Source: Piper betle (lineage: Eukaryota > Streptophyta > Magnoliopsida > Piperales > Piperaceae). Taken from it: a DNA stretch of 64,000 nucleotides. The stretch covers positions 1 through 64,000 of the forward strand of contig JAURVB010012405.1 in assembly GCA_033002965.1 (NCBI GenBank), read 5' to 3'. A program made the position numbers and the translations under genes. Below, one piece after another: positions 14,566 through 24,120 of the stretch; positions within the stretch are counted from its first letter, which is position 1, and each line of letters opens with the position of its first letter. The notes under the pieces are model-generated. The model saw only the letters and a program-made list of their open reading frames with translations. It searched no databases and was not told the origin of the DNA.

Positions 14566-15919
14566 AACTTTTGTGCGTCCTGAGCAAAATATCATAACCA
14601 AGAAAGTTTTACTATATAAAAATAGTTAGTCCCCATTATGTTCTAATATGATTCTTAATCAAACTATCCATAGGCAACAAGATGTCAATCAAATTAGAAA
14701 TTCCCTTTCATCAATCACACCTAAAAGAAGGCTCTACGTGTGTGTGTGTGTGTAAGATAATCCATTCGGGTATCATTCTCATCTGCAACCAAGAAAAATA
14801 CAATCAAGCGCAGGCTTAAATATGTTCACCTTTCGCTCCCATCTCTACTAATGTAGGTAATACCAATTAAATGGAATCAATAGGTCTTTATAGCTTGTAA
14901 CGGGGCCAGGGGTTTGGCACAAAAAATAGGATAAACAAGATCAAAAAATTAGAGGCTAATATGCACCCTAGAATTAAAAATCCTTTCTAAATCTTGATAT
15001 ATATGTACAACAAATCCCCAAGTAATATGACACAAACTTCCTTAAATGTAATATCGAGTTGACCCAATATAAGAACTGACTTTGCTACTTTTTCTTTTTT
15101 TTCTTTTATTTCAAACCAGTGGAAGACTATTGCTTCATCTTGTGTTTACTGGTGGAGGATCATTGCCTCATCTTTTCTTTTCTTTTTTTCATTTTTTTTC
15201 ATTTTTTTCATTTTTTTTCTTTGTTTTTCTTCTAATTTTTTTTACATAGCAAAGTACCAGGAAAGTCCACATTATGTACTCAATCACCACTCTATAAAAT
15301 GCAGTGCCTTCCCCCAATACTACTCAAATTTTCATCCTTGTTAGAATTTAGATTGAATACAAAATATTTGGGTGCTAGGACTCAAGCAGCAAGGTATATT
15401 TTTAATAAAAAGCCAAGGCTAAAATAAGGGTAATCAAACAAATATGTGTAATAAAGGCCATGAAATTGTGTATAGAGGATAATTCATATTAGGTAAGCTT
15501 GAAGAAAGGCCCAGACTCATCAAAAGAAATGCCTATATCATTTTCCATCAACATGGTAAGCCAAATATTTTACCTCGAAAGTCGCTAGGAAAATTCTAGA
15601 AATCATGATCATCATGTATAATCCTTATTGCAAAACATTCATTGAAATCATCTAAACCAAAGGATTGTGAAAATAATATAAGGTAGAGAACCAACTCTCA
15701 AATGCAATCTTTTACTCGGTTCATCCCTCATATAAATTAATTAAGTTTTCTCAACAAAGGTAAGACTAATTCACATGTATCTATCATTGAACCAAGAGAC
15801 TAAAATACCATTGCATAATAAAATTTTTACAGTAAACTATATATATATATAATATATATATATATATATAAATCTAAACATGAGTCTAGCATAAACAATA
15901 TGCAACAAAATTAAGGCAT
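14566..15919 (-). mobile_element. Element G 3' untranslated spacer
   Basis: About 1.35 kb between the internal and terminal purine tracts, collinear with 47551-48884 of F. It contains a T-rich tract (15085-15245), a TG microsatellite (about 14740) and a TA microsatellite (15840-15870). No env-like frame is seen here, although some Athila elements carry one in this interval. Confidence 0.6.
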
Positions 15920-15932
15920 CACCCCCAAACTT
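15920..15932 (-). other. Internal polypurine-like tract of element G
   Basis: The minus strand reads AAGTTTGGGGGTG, 40-60 bases downstream of the remnant integrase end. It is identical in F (47538-47550). It could be a second plus-strand priming site or a remnant of the original 3' end. Confidence 0.6.
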
Positions 15933-15999
15933 AAACTAAAAATTTTCCTCAAAAATAAAAATAAAGAAAAAGAAGTGAAAGAGAACTCCCTCAAGATTA

Positions 16000-17975
16000 T
16001 CATGAATAGCTGAATTTGCACTTGACCCATGCTTCATTGACTTTAAATGATCAATCCCCTTATTCAGTCTAATTTCAATTGCACCATGTGGAAAAAATTT
16101 TGTCCAAGAGAAAATGACCAGCAACCACACCAGATGCCATATTTGTCTGCTATAGTCCAACCAATAGCTGACTTGTGATCTTTTAGTATTCTAATCATCT
16201 TCTCTTTCTGCAATATAGTTAGCTCTGAAGAAATAATAGGAAGAGTGTCATTAAGCCCTAAGAAAATATACCTAAGATGTTTCAGAAGTTGCTTTAGCTC
16301 CAAAATAGGTGGTACTTCAACTGATGGTAGCAATCTTTGGAATGGTAGATCTAAGGTTTCCACAATTTTGAATTGTCGAGGCAAAATTGGTTGTGAATCT
16401 AATACTTTATCCATCTCATCCACATCAATATCTTCTTCACAAAGAAAATTTATGGCTTTATGTAATGAATCACTCAACTGATCCCCTTTGCATCCGAGTA
16501 AGCTAGCCATTGTATTGAGTTCATTTTCATTATTTGGTTTTTCATCTTTTTCCTTAACTTCATTGGGCTGAACTGGTTCTTGTAAAGTAATACCACTCTG
16601 GGTTGTTATAGCTTTACAATGCTCTTCACCATCTTTCATTGGTTGTTCTGGTTGGCTAGGAAGTACACCCTTGGGTCGCTCACTTGGTTCCTTGTTTAAT
16701 TGCACCATAACTTGTTGCATAAATTGTTGTTGTTATTGTTGTTGATTCTGCATAAATTGTTGCATAAAATTGAACATTTGGATCAAATCTGGTTGTTGTG
16801 GTTTGAAAAGAAAGTGAAGGAGGTCGAGAATGCTATGATGGTGGTGGTGGATTATTGGGGACAACAATCGATTGTGAAGAATTATTCCATGAAAAATTGG
16901 GGTTATTGCACCAGCCAGCATTGTAGGTGTCGGAATAGAGATTGTTGTTCCTATTAAAGTTGCCGACGTAGTTAACTTGATTTGTTGCACATTGACCTGT
17001 AAAATGTCCTTGTCCACACCATTCACACCTTGGTTCTACAGCCTTAACATGTCCCTGCATATTAAGATTTCGAACTTGATTAGTTAAAGCACTGACCTGA
17101 GCAGATAAAGCAGTAAGTGCATCTAATTCTAAAACTTCGGTAGTCCTCCTTGGATGCCTTTCTTGGGTGGCATGATGGTTGCTAGGAACCATTAATTCTA
17201 GTAATTGGAAAGCTTCATGTGGGCTCTTCCTAAGAAATGATCCATTGGCTGCCGCATCAACTATGTTCCTTTTTTGCCCCAACAACCTGTTATAGAAAGT
17301 TTGGAGTTGCATCCATCTTTCTATACCATGGTTAGGACACTTTTTAAACTACTTTTTATATCTTTCCCATGCCTCAAAGAGAGACTCACCATCAAACTGT
17401 AAAAAAGATAAAATTTCATTACGTAATCTAGTAGTTTTAGAAGGTGGAAAATATTTTAACAAAATTTTTTTAGATAATTCAACCCAAGTGGTTATTGAAT
17501 CTAATGATGACAACCACTCTTTTGCACTTCCTATTAATGAGAATGGAAATAAGCGAAGGTGGAGAGCGTCATCAGAGACGCCAGGTTCCTTATACATATC
17601 ACAAACTCATAGGAAATCAATGATATGCCTATTAGGATTTTCAGTAGGCAATCCACTAAATTGTCCTATGGTTTATAACATGTTAAATAAAACTGGTTTA
17701 AGCTCGAAGTGGGTCACATCCACCGGTGGTGCAATAATACTAGGTTGTAACCCTCTTGCAAGAGGTATAACCCAATCTTGGATTGCCCTGTTGTCATCAT
17801 TAGCTACTACTACAATCCGTGGAAGTGGAGGCATTTGTTGTTGATGTGGGTCTATGGCTTCTTCTTCTATTGCTTCTTGTGCTCTTCTTCCAGTGGCACA
17901 CAAGTTTTTCAAAGTCCTTTCAATCTTTGGATCACAAGAAAACAAGGGTGACCGCACTAATCTATGCACAAACAA
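16000..17975 (-). pseudogene. gag: Element G gag with pol remnants (Athila type)
   Basis: Minus-strand pieces in several frames make one gag. The N-terminal part (17975-17673) contains a RRAQEAIEEEAIDPH motif. The capsid domain (17597-17349) contains DDALHLRLFPFSL, AKEWL and FPPSKTTRLRNEI motifs typical of Retrotrans_gag in Athila. The piece 17312-16833 has the YNRLLGQ motif and the knuckle CEWCGQGHFTGQC (CX2CX3HX4C). A Gln-rich segment follows (16790-16690). The piece 16720-16064 ends with LRYIFLGLNDTLP and AIGWTIADKYG, the usual start of Athila RT, then jumps directly to a short segment resembling the integrase C-terminus. Frameshifts and stops near 17673-17597, 17349-17312 and 16733 inactivate it. 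Confidence 0.8.
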
Positions 17976-18121
17976 ATGATAACAAAGAAGAAGACAATGA
18001 TATAGTATGTTTTTTTCTTTTTCTATTTTTCTTTTTTTAAAAAAAATAATTAGACACTAAAATCTAAAAGAAAAGAAAACACTCAAAATTCTAATCCTAA
18101 ATTAACTTAAAAAATTTGGCC

Positions 18122-18140
18122 TCCCAGCGACGGCGGCAAA
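18122..18140 (-). other. Degenerate tRNA-Asp primer-binding site of element G
   Basis: The minus strand reads TTGCCGCCGTCGCTGGGAG next to the 5' LTR. The better preserved site in F (TGGCACCGTTGCCGGGG) occupies the same place. Several changes would make priming from this copy poor. Confidence 0.6.
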
Positions 18141-18143
18141 ACT

Positions 18144-18617
18144 TGTTCGAATATTTTTAGTGACATGCAAGTATACACGGTCGAAACAAGTAATATAATG
18201 ATAAATTAGAGTATTGTTCCCACGGAGAGATAAATTTTCTTAAATTAATTAAAGAAAATAATATTAAGAGAAAAACAAAAACAATTGACTTAACTAAATA
18301 TAAATAATAACTTTAAATAAAAAGAGACGTTAAAATAATAAACTCGTACTAGAGTCGAATTTCCCTTAACATAAATTTAATGTCCATCATATCTTACTCT
18401 TATCTTTTATTCCCTCAGATTGTCGATCTAAGATAATTTTATGACATGGTGGCTCCCGCTCCTTCATGCTTCTATTATTTTGCCTCAATTTCTACTTCCC
18501 GATGATAATTGATTAATCAACAAAATAATGCATTAAGATTTGCCTTGCAATCGCATACTGTATTGTGTATCTCCCGACCATAATGAGAAACAAGTCAAAA
18601 GACTCAGTCGTATGACC
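18144..18617 (-). repeat. Element G 5' LTR remnant (474 bp)
   Basis: Only the downstream part of the LTR (R/U5 side, ending TTCGAACA on the minus strand) remains. The U3 end with the TATA box, about 680 bases, is gone. The break is within GACTCAGTCGTATGA, directly followed by sequence matching element A at 6801. Confidence 0.8.
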
Positions 18618-18837
18618 ACGTAAGGAGGAGACACCACCTTGTTAGAGTCTGAGAGCAGTTTGATCATACTTAAATGAGAGATCTAGTCTCTTTTCATGTG
18701 AGAAATCTAGTAACAACTTACATACGCATACATATAAATGTTGGTGCATGGACTAACATGGTAAACCATAGACATAGTTTGGTGCATAAAATGGAAAGTT
18801 AAGGAATGAAAGCTTGATCCTACTAGTAGTTAGTTAT

Positions 18838-19161
18838 GATGCATGCATGTTACCGTCGACTAGATTCTTGTACATGTATATGGTTATGTATGATGCGGGC
18901 ATGTTATTGTCGACTAGATTCTGGTACATGTATATGGTTATGTATGATACAAGCATGTTATTGTTGAGTAGATTGATGTACATGTATATGGTAATGTATG
19001 AAGTAGAGATGTTACCATCGACTAGATTCTGGTACATGTCTATTGTTAAATATGATGTGGGCATCTTACTGTGGACTAGATTTCGGTATATGCATATGGT
19101 TATGTATGATGTAGATATGTTATTGTTGACTAGCTTCTGGCACATGTCTATAGTTATCTAT
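18838..19161. repeat. 54-bp minisatellite, 6 units
   Basis: Six adjacent units each start GATG or GATA/GAAG and end with GTTATGTAT-like words. Unit starts are 18838, 18892, 18946, 19000, 19054 and 19108, with a partial seventh from 19162. Because 54 is a multiple of three, both strands stay open for over 100 codons with an 18-residue repeat; these frames are a by-product of the period. The array is absent from the matching place in element A (about 6990). Confidence 0.9.
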
Positions 19162-20218
19162 GATGTGGGCAGCCAAGCTTTTGCCTGTGGATTTTCACAC
19201 TCACTCTTCTAGATATATTAGTCTTACAATCAGTTTACCAGATGGTTGAGGTGAGTAGACATTGATCTGTGCAAACATGCACCAAATGCAGATCCCACAG
19301 TTCCATGTTGAGTATGTTTTCGTACTCCTTGAGACACGTTGTACATGTACAGGTGTTCTCTCCACCATTCCATCATAGAGAGCTCCTTTCAGCAGTAGCT
19401 AGTAGTTATATAGATAATTACGAAAGTCATAGCATGCAGTAGAGTCATAGCAGTTGTTCTTGTTCTAGTATGGAACAGAGTAGGATACTTGACTCGGGAC
19501 CGAGGTAGTTAGGACCCGGTGAGCAGTCAAGTTCCTCTTACAAGGACATCTAAGTGTTTGACATAGATTGTCGACATTGAACCATACAGATCATTAGTAT
19601 ATACCCTTACTTAGTACTAATTTTCACCTATCCTAGTAGGACCAGCATGACACCCTAGTATAGTCACAGGACATGGAACCAAGTGCCCGGGGGCTACGTG
19701 TAGTTGACTTATCACATTCATAAGGATCAGGAAGACATGGGTAGATGTTAGGCCACATACCTCGCATCGACATAGTTTTTCGTAATGCAATTTAGACTAG
19801 TACTTTGCAGTACTCTAAAATATTTGCTTCACCACCCAATAGGCCCTTAGGGGTGAACCTAGGTTCTTCCTATCAAGGTCATTGCATTAAGTCCCCATAG
19901 TTTGCAGTGACCCTAGGAGTTAGTCCAACGAGATGATTTGAGCATGTATGGTCATTCTAGTGAGATGATTCGAGCATGTATGGTCACTCCAATCAGATGA
20001 TTCAAGCATTTATGGCATGTTTTTCCAGATAATTCATTCAAATGTAGTCCATCCTACTAGATTGGTGTGTTCAAAGTTCTAGCTTCATGTTGGTCCATTT
20101 GGACTGTGTGTAGCTAGCAATTGAAGAGAGCTACCAGTTTGCCAATGAAAGGACATCTTCAATTGAGTCCTTCCAATTACAGTTGATGTGAGAAATTTCG
20201 AAGGTGAAATTTTTATAT

Positions 20219-20229
20219 AGAGAAGAGGT
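20219..20229 (+). other. Polypurine tract of element B
   Basis: AGAGAAGAGGT immediately precedes the 3' LTR start (TGGAAAACC) at 20230 and is preceded by the same AAATTTTTATA-like context as in A and H. Confidence 0.65.
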
Positions 20230-23200
20230 TGGAAAACCTAGCTTCGAGTTAGGGTTTTCCCTGCTTGTAGTTTTGCCCGATTCGGGCAAGTCTCGAGTCA
20301 ATTCGAGCGAGCTCAAGCCAGACCAGTTTTTAGACCATTAGTATGGGGCCTAGATGACCATATGAGCATGTTATGGTGGCTGAGTATTCTTCACATGTAG
20401 ATGATATGTCATTTATGCTATAGCAGAGCATGAGTTATCAGTATATATACGAGGTATATCAATGATTTTTATATCTTAGTCAAGGTTTTAGGCCAATATC
20501 TAGATAGTTGTATATACGAGGTATACCAATGATTTTTATATCTTAGTCAAGGTTTTAGGCCAATATGTAGATAGTTGTGGCATTGGATATCTGTTTGGGA
20601 TTTTTAGGATATCTCAATGGCATGCATCATAGGGATTTCAGATTATCAAATTGCCCCTATGGGCTCATATTGATTTGAGTTGTAAATTTTCACTCGATTG
20701 AGTTCAGGGCTCGAGGCCCATTTAGCCTTCTTGCATTGATTTTTGCCTATAGAGTCACTTTTAGGACTCAAGTCAGTTTTAACTTTGGACGGTCTTGATC
20801 CGAGCTTTCCGTCTATATATATATTGCATATACTCATAGGTGGGCCCCACTAAAGCACGAGTTGTCAGAGGTTCAGATCATACCAGATGGCAAGATAAGA
20901 GCCATCCACATGAGCCTTAGCTTTCACCCATCAATCTTCAAAGAATTTTCTCCCATTTTCGGAGTTATACACCCCTAGCGCTACTGCCAATTTGGCTCGC
21001 CACTGGCGAGTCTCCGGGTCACCCCGGCCACTGGGTCACCACCCCTATGACTTCCTCATGACAGACTTTCAATTCATACCTCTCACGACCACCAGTGCAG
21101 CCACAATCATCACTAGCATTGACAGTTTTAAAGTCGGTTTCCACTGCCACCTCTGCCCTTTCAAGCCATTTCATGGCGCACGGCGAGCCACCTTTGGTTG
21201 GTCTAACTACCCAGGTAGGTTCATCTCGTCGAGACCTTTATTTTGAGACCACCGATGGCCGCCGCCAAGGCCATGACTATGTCCCCTTTTCAATTGCTTT
21301 CCTCATTATCGTCCTCATCACCTAGGCCGTCGATCCCGACCGGCATAAACCCTAGCCAAGCCACTGTCAGCGTTTTTCGGCGATGGGCACTGGACACCTC
21401 GTTGGACCCATTTACCCGCGTTCTCATCCGCTAGCCCAACCCCTATTCACCTACCTATGTCCGTGTCAGTGTCCAGTTACCCGCCTCTGCAACCAAGTCT
21501 AGCCCGGCCACCACTATTGCTTGATTTAGCGGAGTCGACTCGGCTAGACTCAATCGACTTAACTAGGTTGAGTTGGTTCACCATTTTCAGACATTTTCAG
21601 CCTGTTTTTAAACATTTTTTGATAATTCGAGAATCCCTATATTAGTTTAGATGCAAATTCACCCTATTTACTATATTTTAATGTTATGAGTGTTTTTATT
21701 TATTTATTTATTTGTTCATTATTATTTATTTCTTTTTATTTATATGTTTGTTGAATGTAATGGATTCTTATGTGATAGTTTATTATTATTATTGATATAT
21801 TAATTATTAATATTAATCTTATTCATGTTTACTAAATTTTATTTATTTATTAGTTATCTATTATTTCGTTGCATTTATGTTATTATTTATTTGTATTTAA
21901 TTACGTATTTGTAATAGATGACTATGATATTATTATTATTCATGATTAATTAAAATTAATTAATAATTATTTATTTATTCATAAAATGACGATGTATTTA
22001 TTTTTTTAATTTTTTGTATGTTTACTAATACTAGTATATGTGATATTTACTCGTGTTTAGCCGTGTCTTTGAATAGCCTAATTATATTATTACTTTATGA
22101 TTAGAGTATTTTTATTTTCATATATTTATTATTTATTTATTTATTCTTGAGTGTGTTTAGTTATTTATTAATTATTTGTTATTAGTTATTTCCTTTATTA
22201 TGTCTCAACTTTCGTGCTAGATGCTTAGTTGTTGGTTTATTTAGCACTATTATTTTTATTAGAATATATTAATGATATAAGCAGGCACCATGAGCATACA
22301 TCATATAGAGATGCCAATATTTTACTTATTTTGGGTTTTGATATAGGTTTGAGGGTCTGATCTCTCGGTAAATGAGGCACCACACTTGGAGCTTGGACCA
22401 CAAGTCCGTTATAACTTTTTCCAGTTTTTATCACTAGAGTCTATTGCTGATTTGATTTTCAAATCACTGGATGTATTAATTGTTGTTTTATCATACCTAA
22501 TTAACACGACCCATTTACACGTATTTTACTTCCGTGATTTATAGCCCTTGAAGATGTGATCCCTTGAGTCTTATTTTGAAAACAAGAACTGCCGTAAGTT
22601 GCCTTCGAGCATATTATATTAATCCTTTCCCATGCCTATATATTATTTTCTCGAGTTTTCCAATGAGATGTGAGACAAGGGAAAACCGACAACCGTACTA
22701 TGCGAGCGGGGCATGTCTTAGTCAAAGCGGGTTCTGAATTGGTGTGTAGACTGTTCTACTCTCAAAGGATCCAGACAACTTCACCTTTGAGTTCCTCAAA
22801 CCCAAAAAAGTGTTGGGATTTCAAGTACTGCAATGTAGTGCATGTCTAAACTTGTGGTTTAAAAGGGTATTGAAGGCGCATACTTGAGACAACTCGTCCT
22901 TTGTACTTAGGGAAAGGAGTGATACAGAGGATGTAGAGGGCTGAAAGAACAAGGAAATGAAATTGATGTTCACGCACAGGGGATAGTTTTATAGTTTGCC
23001 GAGGCATGAGATGAGTAAGAATGGGATGTTTTCAAGCCAAGGTTGATAACTCCTAATTAACGCCTTATGAGAGATACTGTGAAGAAGGATATAAGTGATT
23101 TCATATAACAAGAGGGCCAGCTCTCCTATGCTAGTTTGACTATTAGTTATTTTTTGACTAGTAACACTCGTTACTAGTATTTTTCCTATTATATATGTAA

Positions 23201-23451
23201 GTCTTGTGGTCCTGAGTCGGCTTTGATGAGAGGATAGATAAACACTACACACACTTGAGCTCAGTGCAGTTATTTTCTTTTATACTTTTGTTTATATTTG
23301 ATGTATTTTGACGTATATTTAGTAATGTCTTTCATTCTCAAGACATATATTATTGATTGAGTCTTACCGATTAGCAGCTTTCGACATAACTCAACATGAT
23401 CATAACATTTCTCTCTTCATTCGTAGGTGAACCAAAATCGCGGGTGTTATA
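20230..23451 (+). repeat. Element B 3' LTR (3222 bp)
   Basis: Starts TGGAAAACC and ends GGGTGTTATA, each a changed form of the TGTAAAACC and GGGTGTTACA termini. It has the same order of parts as the 5' LTR: C-rich block 20980-21480, AT-rich block 21660-22250, TATA-like ATTATATTAA near 22612, hairpin 23160-23175. It is longer than the 5' LTR partly because of a 67-bp tandem duplication. The frames at 20992-21645 are in the C-rich block and are not credible. Confidence 0.85.
20444..20577. repeat. 67-bp tandem duplication in the element B 3' LTR
   Basis: Two adjacent copies start at 20444 and 20511 (TATATACGAGGTAT) and end GATAGTTG. They differ at only a few bases. The 5' LTR of the same element has a single copy, so the duplication arose after insertion. 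Confidence 0.9.
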
Positions 23452-23583
23452 GACGAGGGGGTGACAGGTTTAGGTGGGGAGGGGGTAAAAGGGCAAGAGG
23501 GGGAGGATGGTGGGGGAAGGTGTGAGTTGAGGAGGAGGGCTAGAGGGGGAGGCTACAACAGGGGATGGTGGAAGGTGGGTGGG
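23452..23583. other. G-rich flank between element B and a family-2 LTR
   Basis: Begins with the right target duplication of B (GACGA) and ends with the left target duplication of the next insertion (GTGGG). It is a purine-rich tract with many GGGG and GGGGG runs on the plus strand. The tract continues at 30327 on the far side of the inserted LTR, so it was once continuous. No gene is seen. Confidence 0.75.
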
Positions 23584-24120
23584 TGTAACACCCCAAATCT
23601 GGCTTACATTGGGAACTGAACCAGAATGTCACTGTTTCTGATTAGGTCGGCTAACCCAAACCCAACCCTATGGATCTAATCTCGGTGTCTCAAGATAGAA
23701 GATGTCTATTGCTATGCATGGGTGAATGTATAAAAATAAACCTAACATGCTACTATATGGATGACATGACAACTAGTTTACAAAATAAAATAATTACGAT
23801 AAAGTCGATAAAAATTCTCAAAAAGAAAAAACAAAATTTCCCTTAAACATGCAATTAATTAAGGTCCACCTTGTCAAATCAACATGTATAAATATATATA
23901 AATATATCACGCATTGATATTCACACAAAATTCTAATCTCCTATATAATTCATTCTAAATCTTGAGTCTCGACCCATATGTGCATTCTAATTACTTTTCA
24001 CATCATATGAATTCAATTGCATTACTTTACATCACATCATTCTCAATATAATGACAGCATAAACTAAACATTAACATTCTCTCACCTGAAATGTGTGCAA
24101 GAGACCTCACTGCTCCTCCG

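Larger units (their letters stand above)
13395..18617 (-). mobile_element. Element G: Athila-like non-autonomous retrotransposon, 5' LTR truncated
   Basis: Minus-strand element with a complete 3' LTR (13395-14551), an interior with a decayed gag and pol remnants (about 17975-16000), a degenerate tRNA-Asp primer site (18122-18140) and only the last 474 bases of the 5' LTR (18144-18617). The protein context (Retrotrans_gag-like capsid, CX2CX3HX4C knuckle) is that of the Athila lineage of Ty3/gypsy. Protease, most of RT, RNase H and most of integrase are missing, exactly as in F. The right end is fused to the interior of B with no target duplication, and both the 5' LTR and host B have lost sequence there. 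Confidence 0.85.
18618..20229 (+). mobile_element. Element B internal domain, right part
   Basis: Collinear with element A 6801-8012, apart from a 54-bp minisatellite inserted or expanded at 18838-19161. Shared blocks include GAGCATGTATGGTCA repeats (19930-20000) and GGACTGTGTGTAGCTAGC just before the 3' end. No coding frame is recognised. It ends in the purine tract before the 3' LTR. Confidence 0.7.
8663..23451 (+). mobile_element. Element B: full-length family-1 LARD-like retrotransposon with a nested Athila-like element
   Basis: Both LTRs are present (8663-11742 and 20230-23451), with a decayed tRNA-iMet primer site after the first and a purine tract before the second. The flanks are GGCGA (8658-8662) and GACGA (23452-23456), a five-base target duplication with one change. 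After removing the Athila-like insertion, the interior is about 3.3 kb, and about 3.8 kb if the 0.5 kb missing relative to A is added back. No gag, protease, RT or integrase similarity is seen. Long LTRs around a conserved non-coding interior is the definition of a LARD; mobilisation would need proteins from an autonomous relative. Both ends carry C-to-T and G-to-A changes, so it is old. Confidence 0.8.

Noticed and set aside
18838..19161. CRISPR-like array
   Set aside because: Units are directly adjacent with no unique spacers, in plant DNA; the same applies to 27291-27600.
18814..19212. 132-codon frame (plus) and 103-codon frame (minus) with 18-residue repeats
   Set aside because: Both arise from the 54-bp minisatellite; openness on both strands shows the period, not coding, keeps them open.
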